A DNA stretch of 64,000 nucleotides, from NCBI GenBank assembly GCA_902622595.1, contig CACNQM010000001.1:124001-188000 (forward strand), given 5' to 3'. Position numbers and translations under genes: made by a program. The DNA comes from an uncultured Bacteroidota bacterium. Lineage in GTDB: Bacteria; Bacteroidota; Bacteroidia; Flavobacteriales; Flavobacteriaceae. Under the pieces are notes generated by a model. The model was given only the letters and a program-made list of their open reading frames with translations. It ran no database searches and had not been told where the DNA came from. Below are positions 55,331 through 64,000 of the stretch, piece after piece (the first letter of the stretch is position 1; the number at the start of each line of letters is the position of its first letter).

Positions 55331-56674
55331 TTATATACCAGTGTAGTTGTAAGGAGAGATTTGTTTTAACTCTTTTTTAATAGCACTACTAACTTCAAGA
55401 CTGTCAATAAACTTATGTAAAGATTTTTTATCAATTTTTTTATTTTTTCTAGTAAGTTCTTTCATAATCTCATATGGGTTATTATACCCTTCTCTTCTCA
55501 ATATTGTTTGGATAGCTTCAGATATAACAATCCAGTTCTCTTCAATATCTTGGTTTATTTTCTCCTCATTAACATATATTTTATTGAGACCATTGAGGAT
55601 AGATTCAAAAGAAATCAAGGAATGTCCAAAAGGAACACCAATATTCCTTAAAACAGTACTATCACTGAGGTCTCTCTGAAGTCTTGATTTTGGCAATTTA
55701 TTTGATAAAAAATCAAATATTGAATTAGCTAAACCAATATTCCCCTCAGCATTCTCAAAGTCAATAGGATTAACTTTGTGAGGCATAGCAGATGATCCAA
55801 CCTCACCTTTGATTATTTTTTGTTTAAAATAATCATGAGATATATAACTCCATATATCAAGACACATATCCAACAAGATATTGTTTATTCTTCTACAATT
55901 GTCAAACAAAGCTGCAAGTGAATCATAATGTTCAATTTGAGTTGTTGGAAAAGAATAGTTTAAACTTAATTCATTTTCTATAAAATTTTTACCAAATTTC
56001 TTCCAATCAATATTTGGGTATGCTACCTTGTGAGCATTAAAATTTCCAACTGCACCAGCAAATTTTGCAGAATTTGGTATATTTTTTAGAGTAGATAGTT
56101 GATTAGTTACTCTAGTCCAAAAAACCTTAAATTCTTTTCCAAGTTTAGTGGGTGATGCAGGCTGACCATGAGTTCTAGCAATAATTGTTATATTTTTTAA
56201 TTCTTTGCACTTAGCATTAATTGCATCAAGAACATTATTTATTTCTGGAATATAAACTTCTTCTATAAAGTCTTTTATAGATAATGGAATAGCCGTATTG
56301 TTAATATCTTGCGATGTTAACCCAAAGTGAATAAATTCTTTATGATCACTTAATTTAAGAGCATCAAATTTCTCTTTAATAAAGTACTCAACTGCTTTGA
56401 CATCATGATTTGTGACCTTCTCAATCTCTTTAATCGCATTTGCATCTTCAATTGAAAAATCTTGATAAATTTTTCTTAACTCTTTAAATTTTTTTGATTC
56501 AAAGTTTCTAAGTTGAGGGATTCCAGTTTTACAAAGAGAAATAAAATATTCAATTTCAACTTTTATTCTGTAAAAAATTAATGCTTTTTCACTAAAATAT
56601 CTATTTAAATCTTTAGTCTTATCAAAATATCTTCCGTCTATCGGGGATATTGAATACAATTTAAACTCATTCAT
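55331..56674 (-). CDS. purB: Adenylosuccinate lyase
   Basis: PurB releases fumarate from SAICAR and adenylosuccinate, in the shared purine pathway and AMP branch. The 447-residue enzyme has YSISPIDGRYFDKTKDLNRY, ARTHGQPASPTKLGKEFKVF with a catalytic His, and the fumarase-family signature GEVGSSAMPHKVNPIDFENA. A further catalytic His is in the earlier block SDHKEFIHFGLTSQDINN. The promoter -7 box ends only 4 bases before the ATG, so the transcript is probably leaderless. It stands between a beta-domain protein gene and the S41 peptidase gene. Confidence 0.97.
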   Translation of the reverse strand: MNEFKLYSISPIDGRYFDKTKDLNRYFSEKALIFYRIKVEIEYFISLCKTGIPQLRNFESKKFKELRKIYQDFSIEDANAIKEIEKVTNHDVKAVEYFIKEKFDALKLSDHKEFIHFGLTSQDINNTAIPLSIKDFIEEVYIPEINNVLDAINAKCKELKNITIIARTHGQPASPTKLGKEFKVFWTRVTNQLSTLKNIPNSAKFAGAVGNFNAHKVAYPNIDWKKFGKNFIENELSLNYSFPTTQIEHYDSLAALFDNCRRINNILLDMCLDIWSYISHDYFKQKIIKGEVGSSAMPHKVNPIDFENAEGNIGLANSIFDFLSNKLPKSRLQRDLSDSTVLRNIGVPFGHSLISFESILNGLNKIYVNEEKINQDIEENWIVISEAIQTILRREGYNNPYEIMKELTRKNKKIDKKSLHKFIDSLEVSSAIKKELKQISPYNYTGI

Positions 56675-56678
56675 TGCG

Positions 56679-56686
56679 CAAAGATA
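56679..56686 (-). promoter_or_regulatory. Probable -7 box of purB, leaderless start
   Basis: On the minus strand TATCTTTG matches TAnnTTTG. It ends at 56679 and the start ATG begins at 56674, leaving just 4 bases. Transcription should then begin at or next to the start codon. A TTG at 56715-56713 is 26 bases upstream, wider than usual. Confidence 0.5.
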
Positions 56687-56704
56687 AGTTAACTGATTAG
56701 TATA

Positions 56705-57466
56705 TTAAAATTCAAGAAGCTTGTATTCATCATAGCATTCATTAATTGCTTCCATTATCTGCAAATCATTAGCTTGTTGAATAAAAGTATCAGAAAAATT
56801 GCAGTTCCTTAAAATTTCATCAATATCAACCTTATCAACTCCTAAAAGTTGAACTAAAACTTCTCGGTCAAACTTTGTTGATAAAAGATTTTTGATTTCA
56901 GTATCTTCTCTCATCAACCTAAGTTTATCCATTTTAGCAGATTTCTTTTTAAAAAGATTATTGAGAAAATCGGCTGGATTAAATATAGCACCAATTACTT
57001 TTGATATTCCAGAACGTGATCTTCTTCCTGCCTCATAACCTAGGTTTGGTAAACCAACAATTCTGTATCTCGTTGAAGTATTTACTGGAGCATTCTTTAC
57101 GTCTATTTCTAGGTAACCTGTAAGTTGGTATGGCTTTATAATAACTTCTTCTAATGCAAAAGCAAGTTCGGTTAATTCTATTGTATTTTCGTCAAATCGA
57201 ATCAAATCATTAGTTACAACAATTTTAAGAGGTTTATATCCTATATACGAAAAATATAAAGTATCGTTTAATTTAGCATTTATTTCAAATTCACCCTCAA
57301 GATTTGTAATTGTCCCCTTTACCTTGGTTAAGTTAAGTACATGGACGTTTTGAAGAACTGATTTACTAGTTTCACTTTGAACCTTTCCTTTTACTATTTG
57401 ATTCTGTTGTTGGGAGAAACAAACAAAAGAAAGCGATAGAGAAATAAATATTAGTATTTTTTTCAT
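56705..57466 (-). CDS. Secreted carboxypeptidase-like regulatory domain protein
   Basis: The 253-residue protein has a signal peptide (KKILIFISLSLSFVCFSQ). It then has a CarboxypepD_reg-like beta domain (about 22-100: IVKGKVQSETSKSVLQNVHV, GTITNLEGEFEINAKLNDT, LYFSYIGYKPL). This domain is found at the start of many TonB-dependent receptors, but no barrel follows. The rest is a soluble charged part, with a small conserved-looking segment RSRSGISKVIGAIFNPADFL. It is common in Flavobacteriia; the role is unknown. It is divergent from priA with 41 bases between. Confidence 0.82.
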   Translation of the reverse strand: MKKILIFISLSLSFVCFSQQQNQIVKGKVQSETSKSVLQNVHVLNLTKVKGTITNLEGEFEINAKLNDTLYFSYIGYKPLKIVVTNDLIRFDENTIELTELAFALEEVIIKPYQLTGYLEIDVKNAPVNTSTRYRIVGLPNLGYEAGRRSRSGISKVIGAIFNPADFLNNLFKKKSAKMDKLRLMREDTEIKNLLSTKFDREVLVQLLGVDKVDIDEILRNCNFSDTFIQQANDLQIMEAINECYDEYKLLEF

Positions 57467-57507
57467 GGGCTAATTGCTAAATTAGAAAGAATATATTATA
57501 ATTAACC

Positions 57508-59937
57508 ATGAATTTTTTTGCAGATGTTATACTACCTCTTCCGTTACAAGGAACATTTACATATAAACTAACACCTAATCAGAGCAAATCACTTGGTATT
57601 GGTCATAGAGTTGCTGTAAGCTTTGGGAAAAGAAAAATTTATACAGGAGTAATAAAGCATATTCATAATCAAAAGCCAGATTTTAATGAAATAAAATCCA
57701 TTGAGTTTTCATATGATAGTGACGCACTTATATCTCAATCTCAGATTAAATTTTGGAGTTGGATGTCAAAATATTATTTTACTTCTTTAGGTGATGTATT
57801 AAAGGCAGCAATTCCTTCAACATTTCTTCTAGAGAGTGATACAGTTATTGTAAAAAAAGAAATAGAAGAAAATAATCTTGATGATCTTACTGAAGATGAG
57901 TTCCTAATATATGAAGCACTTGGTTTTAAAAATCTAAAAATAAATGAGGTCTCAGAAATACTTGATAGGAAAAGCACCTACTCAATAATTCAAGGAATGA
58001 TTCAAAAGAACCTAGTTGAACTAAATTTTGAAATAAATGAAATTTATAGGCCAAAACTAGTAAGTGTAGTTTATTTAAAAAAAGAAACAGTAAACAAGTC
58101 AATTGATATTCTTAAAAAATCACCTAAACAAAAGGAAATCTTATTACACATAATAAGTGAAATAAAGTCTAATTCATATTTAAAAATTAAAGATTTAAAA
58201 GATAGAATTAAGTTTTCAGATAATTCTTTGAAAGGTCTTGAAGAAAAAGGGTTCATATCAATAAAAAAAATAAAAATTGATAGAAATGATAGTGAACAAA
58301 AATTTGATCAAAAAATAAATGAGCTTTCAGATGTTCAATCCATAGCATTAAATCAAATTAAGGATCAATTAGTTAATAAAGATGTGGTTCTCTTAGATGG
58401 TGTCACATCTTCAGGAAAAACTGAGATATACATTAAGCTTATTCAAGGCTATCTGAAAAAAGGTAAACAAGTTCTCTACCTACTCCCTGAAATATCTTTA
58501 ACAACTCAAATCATTCAAAAATTAAAAATAAATTTTGGTAATCAGATTTCAGTATTCCACTCAAGATATTCACTTAATGAACGGACTGATGTTTGGGAAA
58601 GCATAAAAAAAAATAAGAAAACTGCAAGACTAATAGTAGGTGCAAGATCTTCAGTTTTTCTTCCATTTAATGATCTTGGATTAATTATAGTTGATGAGGA
58701 ACATGAAACATCATATAAACAGCAAGAGCCATCACCTAGGTATAATGCCAGAGATGCTGTCATTTATTTATCCAAACTAAATAATTCAAAAGTTGTATTA
58801 GGATCTGCAACTCCTTCAATAGAGTCAACTAATAATGCAAAAAATGGTAAATATGGTTACGTTCAATTATCGGATAGATATGGTAAGGTTAAAATGCCAA
58901 ATATTATTCCTTTAGATATGAGAAATGAGCCAAAAAATACATACAGTTCAATATTTTCAGAAAAATTGGTACAAGAAATTAATAATTGTTTAGCACTAGA
59001 TAAACAAGTAATTTTATTTAGGAATAGACGAGGGTACTCTCCTCAATGGATATGTGACTATTGTGGTCAAAATGTAATGTGCGATAATTGTGATGTGAGT
59101 CTTACGTACCATTTATCTTCAAATATGCTTAAGTGTCATTATTGTGGATTTTCTTCAAAGGCTGAATCCAAATGTAATTCATGTGGATCTGAGACTATGA
59201 GCTACAAGGGAGATGGAACCCAGCAAATAGAGGAAATCGTAAAAGAAATTTTTCCAAATGCTAAAAGTAAAAGAATGGACTGGGACTCAACAAGAGGAAA
59301 ATTTTCATTTGATAAAATAATTAATTCATTTGCTAAACATGAAATAGATATTCTAATTGGAACGCAGATGATTACTAAAGGTCTAGACTTTGAAAATGTT
59401 GCTTTAGTAGGTGTTATTAATACTGATCATTTTCTTAATTTTCCAGATTTTAGAGCTCACGAAAAAGCTTTTCAGATTTTAACTCAAGTTGCTGGAAGAT
59501 CAGGAAGATCAGGAGATGTTGGTAAAGTTTTTCTTCAAACATATCAACCAGAACATCCAATTATTCAAAATGTAATTAATTATGATTACGAAAAAATGTA
59601 CGAGAATCAACTAGCAGAAAGAAAAGATTATAGTTATCCTCCTTATGTTAGATTAATAAAAATTACTATAAAAGATAAGAGTTATGAAAAATTAAATAGT
59701 TCTGGAGATTGGTTAAATAAGGTTATTAGAGATAATTTTAAAGGAGTAATGTTAGGACCTGTATACCCCCAAATTTCAAGAATTAAGAATAAATATCATA
59801 AAGAGTTTCTAGTAAAACTTAGAAATCTTGATGAGCTAAATAAATTTAGAAGCGTTATTCAGAAAATTTATAAAAGTTTTGATTCTATATCTAAATACAG
59901 AAGTGTCAGGATCATCATTGATGTTGACCCAATATAG
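57508..59937 (+). CDS. priA: Primosomal protein N' (replication restart helicase PriA)
   Basis: PriA reloads the replicative helicase at stalled forks. The 809-residue protein has the N-terminal DNA-binding domain (FFADVILPLPLQGTFTY). The helicase has Walker A LLDGVTSSGKTEIYIKL, the DEEH box IVDEEHETSYKQQEPSPRYN, and the later LIGTQMITKGLDFENVALVG. Four paired Cys sets for zinc are CDYCGQNVMCDNC, then CHYC and CNSC. This is a full-length family member. It is divergent from the preceding gene and lies 71 bases before rpsF. Confidence 0.97.
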   Translation: MNFFADVILPLPLQGTFTYKLTPNQSKSLGIGHRVAVSFGKRKIYTGVIKHIHNQKPDFNEIKSIEFSYDSDALISQSQIKFWSWMSKYYFTSLGDVLKAAIPSTFLLESDTVIVKKEIEENNLDDLTEDEFLIYEALGFKNLKINEVSEILDRKSTYSIIQGMIQKNLVELNFEINEIYRPKLVSVVYLKKETVNKSIDILKKSPKQKEILLHIISEIKSNSYLKIKDLKDRIKFSDNSLKGLEEKGFISIKKIKIDRNDSEQKFDQKINELSDVQSIALNQIKDQLVNKDVVLLDGVTSSGKTEIYIKLIQGYLKKGKQVLYLLPEISLTTQIIQKLKINFGNQISVFHSRYSLNERTDVWESIKKNKKTARLIVGARSSVFLPFNDLGLIIVDEEHETSYKQQEPSPRYNARDAVIYLSKLNNSKVVLGSATPSIESTNNAKNGKYGYVQLSDRYGKVKMPNIIPLDMRNEPKNTYSSIFSEKLVQEINNCLALDKQVILFRNRRGYSPQWICDYCGQNVMCDNCDVSLTYHLSSNMLKCHYCGFSSKAESKCNSCGSETMSYKGDGTQQIEEIVKEIFPNAKSKRMDWDSTRGKFSFDKIINSFAKHEIDILIGTQMITKGLDFENVALVGVINTDHFLNFPDFRAHEKAFQILTQVAGRSGRSGDVGKVFLQTYQPEHPIIQNVINYDYEKMYENQLAERKDYSYPPYVRLIKITIKDKSYEKLNSSGDWLNKVIRDNFKGVMLGPVYPQISRIKNKYHKEFLVKLRNLDELNKFRSVIQKIYKSFDSISKYRSVRIIIDVDPI

Positions 59938-59961
59938 CGATTAGATTACCTAAAAATAAAT

Positions 59962-59992
59962 TTGGCAGATTATATTTAATAACCTAATTTTG
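59962..59992 (+). promoter_or_regulatory. Promoter of the rpsF-rpsR-rplI operon
   Basis: A -33 TTG (59962-59964, in TTTGG) and a -7 box TAATTTTG (59985-59992) are 20 bases apart, the spacing expected in Bacteroidota. The box is followed by CGG. It ends 16 bases before the rpsF ATG. It is the clearest full promoter in the window. Confidence 0.75.
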
Positions 59993-60008
59993 CGGCCTAA
60001 GATTTAAG

Positions 60009-60350
60009 ATGAAAAACTACGAAACTGTATTTATTTTAAACCCAGCTCTTTCTGAAGAGCAAGTTCAAAAGACTGTAGACAAATACGAAAAGTCGTTAAA
60101 GTCTAATGGAGCTAAAATAATTAATAAAGAGGTATGGGGACTAAAAAAACTAGCCTACACCATTGAAAAAAAGAATAGTGGTTTTTATAATCTATTAGAG
60201 TATACAGCACCAGCAGACATTGTTTCCTCTCTTGAACTTGAATTCACAAGAGACGAAACTGTAATGAGATATCTTACAGTTACCCTGGACAAACATGCAG
60301 TTGCGTGGGCTGAAAAAAGAAGAAATAGAAGTACAAAAAAAGCTAGTTAA
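60009..60350 (+). CDS. rpsF: 30S ribosomal protein S6
   Basis: S6 pairs with S18 on the 30S platform. The 113-residue protein starts [20 protein letters not shown] and has [20 protein letters not shown] and [20 protein letters not shown]. The tail is basic instead of the Glu-rich tail of E. coli. It opens the rpsF-rpsR-rplI operon, with rpsR after 2 bases and no priB or ssb between them. Confidence 0.98.
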   Translation: MKNYETVFILNPALSEEQVQKTVDKYEKSLKSNGAKIINKEVWGLKKLAYTIEKKNSGFYNLLEYTAPADIVSSLELEFTRDETVMRYLTVTLDKHAVAWAEKRRNRSTKKAS

Positions 60351-60352
60351 AC

Positions 60353-60649
60353 ATGGCAGGTATTGATGAACAGTCGAAAATTAAGAATGAAGGTGAGATA
60401 AGATATCTTTCACCGTTAGACATTAATACTTCCAAAGCAAAAAAGTATTGTATGTTTAGGAGATCAGGAATTAAATATGTTGATTATAAAGATCCTGATT
60501 TTTTAAGTAGATTTATTAACGAACAAGGAAAAATATTACCAAGAAGGCTAACTGGTACTTCACTTAAATATCAAAGAAAAGTAGCAGTAGCAGTTAAAAG
60601 AGCAAGACACCTTGGGCTACTTCCATATGTTGGAGATTTATTAAAGTAA
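60353..60649 (+). CDS. rpsR: 30S ribosomal protein S18
   Basis: S18 binds S6 and 16S rRNA in the platform. The 98-residue protein is longer at the N terminus than E. coli S18, with the core [40 protein letters not shown] and [20 protein letters not shown]. Only one Cys is present, so it lacks the zinc ligand set of some S18 forms. rplI follows after 2 bases. Confidence 0.98.
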   Translation: MAGIDEQSKIKNEGEIRYLSPLDINTSKAKKYCMFRRSGIKYVDYKDPDFLSRFINEQGKILPRRLTGTSLKYQRKVAVAVKRARHLGLLPYVGDLLK

Positions 60650-60651
60650 TT

Positions 60652-61104
60652 ATGGAAATTATACTAAAAGAAAATGTTGCAAATGTTGGTTTTAAAGATG
60701 AGTTAGTTTCTGTTAAATCTGGTTATGGTAGAAACTTTTTAATTCCTACTGGTAAAGCTGTTCTTGCTACTCAATCTGCAAAAAAAGTTCTTGCTGAAAA
60801 CTTAAAGCAAAAAGCATTTAAAGAAAAGTCAATAATTGATGAAGCTGAAAAAACTGCTACTAAAATTTCTAAATTAGAACTTAAAATTTCTGCAAAAGTT
60901 GGTCCTGACGGAAAGTTATTTGGTTCAATCTCAAATGCTGATGTGGCTAAAGCACTTCTTGACAAGAAGATTGAGGTAGAAAAAGAAAATATTTCTATTC
61001 CTGGTAAATCTATTAAACGAATTGGAAGTTACATAGCCTCGATAAGGCTTCATAGAGAAGTTTCCACCCAATTAAACTTTGAGCTCCTTCCTGAAAAGAA
61101 ATAA
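60652..61104 (+). CDS. rplI: 50S ribosomal protein L9
   Basis: L9 is an elongated 50S protein that limits frameshifting. The 150-residue protein has the N-terminal domain MEIILKENVANVGFKDELV, then SVKSGYGRNFLIPTGKAVLA, the long linker helix at about 40-80 and the C-terminal domain with GPDGKLFGSISNADVAKALL. It ends the operon. An A+T-rich inverted repeat follows (61099-61142), which may or may not be a terminator. Confidence 0.98.
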   Translation: MEIILKENVANVGFKDELVSVKSGYGRNFLIPTGKAVLATQSAKKVLAENLKQKAFKEKSIIDEAEKTATKISKLELKISAKVGPDGKLFGSISNADVAKALLDKKIEVEKENISIPGKSIKRIGSYIASIRLHREVSTQLNFELLPEKK

Positions 61105-61146
61105 TTTCATAACTTTATTACATACTGATTATCAAATTATTTTTTG

Positions 61147-62517
61147 ATGTCTCAAAAACATAATACACCAAAGGGTACTAGAGATTTTTCTTCTTTAGAA
61201 TTAAAAAAAAGAGAATATCTACTCAATGTTCTGAAAAATTGTTTCAAATCTTTTAACTTTCAGGAGATTCAGACTCCTTCATTTGAAAATTTAACTACAC
61301 TTACTGGAAAATATGGAGATGATGAAGATAATTTAATGTTCAAAATATTATCCTCGGGAGATAAAATAAAGAAAGCTGACATAAATGCTTTCAAAAATAA
61401 CAAACTATCTAAATTTTCTAATTCATTATCTGACAAGGCATTAAGGTATGATCTAACAGTACCTTTATCTAGGTTTATTTCTCAAAATTTAAATGATATT
61501 TCATTCCCATTTAAGAGATTCCAAACTCAATTAGTTTGGAGAGCAGAAAGACCACAAAAAGGAAGATATAGAGAGTTTCTGCAGTGTGATGTCGATATTA
61601 TTGGCGAGTCAAATATATTAAACGAATTAGAGTGCATTAAAGTCTATGACTCTGTTTTCAATAAATTAGGATTGCCAAAAGTTGATCTTAGAATTAATAA
61701 TAGACAAATTCTTGAGGGAATATCTAAATTAATGAAATTAGATAGTGTCATAGAAATTGCCTCTGTTCTTGATAAGACTGATAAAATAGGAATTGATGGT
61801 GTTATGAAAGAATTAAAAAACAGAGACCTATCAGATGAATCAATTAATCAATTAAAGTATTTACTAAATATAGGAGGAACTAACCAAGAGAAAATTAAAA
61901 ATTTGAGAAAGCTTTTCAATTCAAAAAATATTTCCCTAAATGGAGTTGATTTACTTGACAAATTAATTGACACCTCACAAAAATTCAATTTTAGTAATAT
62001 TAATATTAATATAGATTTATCACTCGCCAGAGGCCTTAGTTATTATACTGGAACGATCATTGAGGTATCTTCTCCAAAAGAGTTCAGTATCGGGTCAATA
62101 GGAGGGGGTGGTAGATACGATGATTTAGTACAAAAAAATAATCCGAAACTTAGTGGATTTGGAATATCTTTTGGTTTTGATCGAATATTCATGATATTGG
62201 AAGAGTTAAAGTTATTTCCAAATGAATTAGATTCCTCTAAATCTTTTCTTTTTTTAAATTTTGGTCTAGAACTAGACAGTATTTTATCCTATGTAAATCA
62301 ATTAAGAGAAAAAAATATTACTTGTGAATTATATCCAGCTAATGCAAAAATTAAAAAACAATTGGATTATGCCAATCAGAAAGGAATTGATTATGTCATA
62401 ATTATTGGCGATGAAGAAGTAAAATCAAATAGTTTCAAATTAAAAGAGATGAAGAGTGGAAATCAATCTTCAATTGATATTAGTAACCTTTTATCTGAAA
62501 TTGAAAGTCTTAATTAA
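61147..62517 (+). CDS. hisS: Histidyl-tRNA synthetase
   Basis: HisS charges tRNA-His with histidine. The 456-residue class II enzyme has the N-terminal KHNTPKGTRDFSSLELKKRE, motif 2 in KRFQTQLVWRAERPQKGRYR and the HisRS block LARGLSYYTGTIIEVSS. Motif 3 is in GFGISFGFDRIFMILEEL, followed by the anticodon-binding domain. I chose ATG 61147 over the adjacent TTG at 61144. Its last 8 bases overlap the convergent hydroxylase gene. Confidence 0.97.
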   Translation: MSQKHNTPKGTRDFSSLELKKREYLLNVLKNCFKSFNFQEIQTPSFENLTTLTGKYGDDEDNLMFKILSSGDKIKKADINAFKNNKLSKFSNSLSDKALRYDLTVPLSRFISQNLNDISFPFKRFQTQLVWRAERPQKGRYREFLQCDVDIIGESNILNELECIKVYDSVFNKLGLPKVDLRINNRQILEGISKLMKLDSVIEIASVLDKTDKIGIDGVMKELKNRDLSDESINQLKYLLNIGGTNQEKIKNLRKLFNSKNISLNGVDLLDKLIDTSQKFNFSNININIDLSLARGLSYYTGTIIEVSSPKEFSIGSIGGGGRYDDLVQKNNPKLSGFGISFGFDRIFMILEELKLFPNELDSSKSFLFLNFGLELDSILSYVNQLREKNITCELYPANAKIKKQLDYANQKGIDYVIIIGDEEVKSNSFKLKEMKSGNQSSIDISNLLSEIESLN

Positions 62518-63331
62518 AGTGATTAAACCACTTTTTAAATGGCCTCTCAATCAAACTAGTAAACTTAGAATTTTTAACCTCATCTAAATCTGTGTCAACC
62601 CCGTATACGATCTTATCTTTATTTAACTCCATATAGGTACCAAAAAGTCTATCCCAAATTGAAAATATATTACCATAATTTGAGTCAGTGTAAGGTAGTT
62701 CAAAGTGATGATGGACTTTGTGCATGTTAGGAGATACAATAATATAGCTGAGCAACTTGTCAACTTCATTAGAAATCTGAATATTAGCATGATTAAACTG
62801 AGAAGCTATTACAGATATAGATTGATACATTAAGACTAGTCCAATTGGTGCACCTGAAATGAAAATTCCAATAAAAGTGAATATAAATCTGACTACGCTT
62901 TCAAATGGATGATGCCTATTTGCAGTTGTAGTATCTACATTGTGGTCTGTATGATGGACTATATGAATATACCAAAGTAATTTAACCTTGTGTTGAACCA
63001 GGTGTGGTAAATAAGCACCAATTAAGTCAAGTACAAGTAACCCTAGGATTACGCTTACTAATGTTGTCGAATTAACTAAGTGTATAACTCCAAAATTGTT
63101 CTCATTTGTCCAATCAGCAGCGAAAACTAGAAGAAATGCAAATAAAAAATTCACAATTATAGTAGTAAGAGTTAATAAAAAATTAGGAATTGAATGTCTC
63201 CATTTCCTGTAGTTAAGAAATTTAAAAGGAACAATACCTTCAATTACCCAAAAAATGGTAATTCCAGATATTATTATTAAAGCTCTGTTTACAGATGAAA
63301 TATTTTCAAATATTAGTAATAGATTCTCCAT
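62510..63331 (-). CDS. Fatty acid hydroxylase / sterol desaturase family protein
   Basis: The 273-residue membrane enzyme has about four hydrophobic helices and the His clusters that bind two irons. These are HLVQH (about 110-114), HIVHHTDHN, NRHHPFE, QFNHANI and MHKVHHHF. The family hydroxylates or desaturates lipid chains; the substrate is not known. It lies 1 base after the M1 peptidase on the minus strand, and its last 8 bases overlap hisS tail to tail. Confidence 0.92.
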   Translation of the reverse strand: MENLLLIFENISSVNRALIIISGITIFWVIEGIVPFKFLNYRKWRHSIPNFLLTLTTIIVNFLFAFLLVFAADWTNENNFGVIHLVNSTTLVSVILGLLVLDLIGAYLPHLVQHKVKLLWYIHIVHHTDHNVDTTTANRHHPFESVVRFIFTFIGIFISGAPIGLVLMYQSISVIASQFNHANIQISNEVDKLLSYIIVSPNMHKVHHHFELPYTDSNYGNIFSIWDRLFGTYMELNKDKIVYGVDTDLDEVKNSKFTSLIERPFKKWFNHFN

Positions 63332-63332
63332 T

Positions 63333-64000
63333 TTATTCGAATATAATTATATCATTTGAATTGTCTGTGTCTGCAATAAGTCGTGTAGGATTTAAGTCTA
63401 TTGATTTTATAGATTCTAATTTATTATTAACCTCAAATGTATATTTTTTATATGCCCAGGACCAATCTTCAACCTGAGTCCAACTCTTAGCATATGAAGG
63501 CTGTTTCTTTTCACCTCTCATTAAAGAAATAGGTATGTAGTAAAACTCTTCAGTACCATCTTTATATTTTACTAGTACTTCAAGTGGCATTGGCATTAAA
63601 CCTATCCTCTCTAAAGTAATTTTAGATTTATTCTTACTTTGTTCAACTTGATTGATGGCATAATTGATCTTATTTGTTGTCTGAGTCCAATCTGTAAGAT
63701 ACCAATTTAGCAGTATTCCTGATGACTGTTCTGCAATTCTTCTTAGATCATTAGGAAGAGGATGAGTAAACTTGTAAGTGTTATAATAGTTCTTTATAGT
63801 TTCATTGAAAGCATCAAGACCAATTATATATCTTAACTGACTCAAAAAAACAAAGCCCTTTGAATATGCTGTAGACTCATATGCTCTATTGTACTTATAT
63901 CTGTTTGCATTTGTTGACTGAGGCATTTCTTGTCCTGAATTTGCTAAGCTAATATATCTAGCGTACGAACTTCTTATGCTATTATTAAAATTAGAGCCAA
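63333..64000 (-). CDS. M1 family metallopeptidase, C-terminal part, cut by window end
   Basis: The frame is open to the window end (codons continue to 63998), so only the last 222 residues are visible. The part with KYNRAYESTAYSKGFVFLSQ has the conserved Tyr of M1 aminopeptidases that stabilises the transition state. It then reads LRYIIGLDAFNETIKNYYNT and LPNDLRRIAEQSSGILLNWY. The zinc motif HEXXH and GXMEN lie outside. The C-terminal part ends in a beta region near RLIADTDNSNDIIIF. It is likely a surface or periplasmic aminopeptidase. Confidence 0.88.
   Translation of the reverse strand, partial: GSNFNNSIRSSYARYISLANSGQEMPQSTNANRYKYNRAYESTAYSKGFVFLSQLRYIIGLDAFNETIKNYYNTYKFTHPLPNDLRRIAEQSSGILLNWYLTDWTQTTNKINYAINQVEQSKNKSKITLERIGLMPMPLEVLVKYKDGTEEFYYIPISLMRGEKKQPSYAKSWTQVEDWSWAYKKYTFEVNNKLESIKSIDLNPTRLIADTDNSNDIIIFE

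Noticed and set aside
61099-61142. AAATAATTT / AAATTATTT inverted repeat after rplI
   Set aside because: The arms are purely A and T with a 26-base loop, so chance is likely. It was not listed as a terminator.

Overview
This window looks like one stretch of the chromosome of a marine flavobacterium (Bacteroidota). The reasons are a very A+T-rich composition, Bacteroidota-type promoters (TAnnTTTG boxes), almost no Shine-Dalgarno sequences, the gene order guaA / LysM-PBP1 / pyrG / yidC and rplQ / carA / eno / gltA, and a proteorhodopsin facing a blh retinal-forming dioxygenase. The genome is compact. Most neighbours are 0 to 20 bases apart or overlap, several convergent genes meet with no spacer, and the longest gap between genes is 143 bases (40827-40969). 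I see no rRNA, tRNA, CRISPR array, insertion sequence, prophage or clear pseudogene. The first gene (guaA) and the last (an M1 metallopeptidase) are cut by the window ends.

Layout: 2-7779 holds guaA (3' part), an unrecognised gene, a LysM/PBP1 protein, pyrG, yidC and mnmA. 7883-24374 is a single head-to-tail translation block that merges the str, S10, spc and alpha operons: rpsL, rpsG, fusA, rpsJ through rplO, secY, infA, rpmJ, rpsM, rpsK, rpsD, rpoA, rplQ. It ends at a clear terminator. 24452-29983 carries carA, eno, gltA and argS. 29982-31739 is the light module: a terminator with a UUCG loop, a proteorhodopsin (minus) and blh (plus) sharing a 109-base control region. 31779-39030 has folD, a minus-strand group (an orphan membrane protein, a VOC protein, the muramidase NamZ) and a plus-strand group (an FtsX-type permease, a cystathionine beta-synthase-like enzyme, gamma-glutamyltransferase). 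39036-47970 is all minus: acyl-CoA dehydrogenase, purL, an MsbA-like ABC exporter, a family 2 glycosyltransferase and a DUF4199 protein. 48062-57466 holds rpmE (L31 with a repeat tail), mtaB, a small GNAT, a TPR membrane protein, rpmH, carB, an S41 peptidase lipoprotein, purB and a surface-type beta-domain protein. 57508-64000 holds priA, rpsF-rpsR-rplI, hisS, a fatty acid hydroxylase and the M1 peptidase.

Together the genes make ribosomes, nucleotides (guaA, pyrG, carA, carB, purL, purB, folD) and charged or modified tRNAs (argS, hisS, mnmA, mtaB), plus envelope proteins and light-driven proton pumping with its own retinal supply. Nothing here is a clearly new defence or mobile system. The parts most worth a second look are the divergent rhodopsin/blh control region, the L31 tail repeats, the paired TCCGGA element at the pyrG start, the zinc-free set of ribosomal proteins, the NamZ/FtsX divergent overlap, and two unrecognised genes (1218-1730 and 32655-33521).
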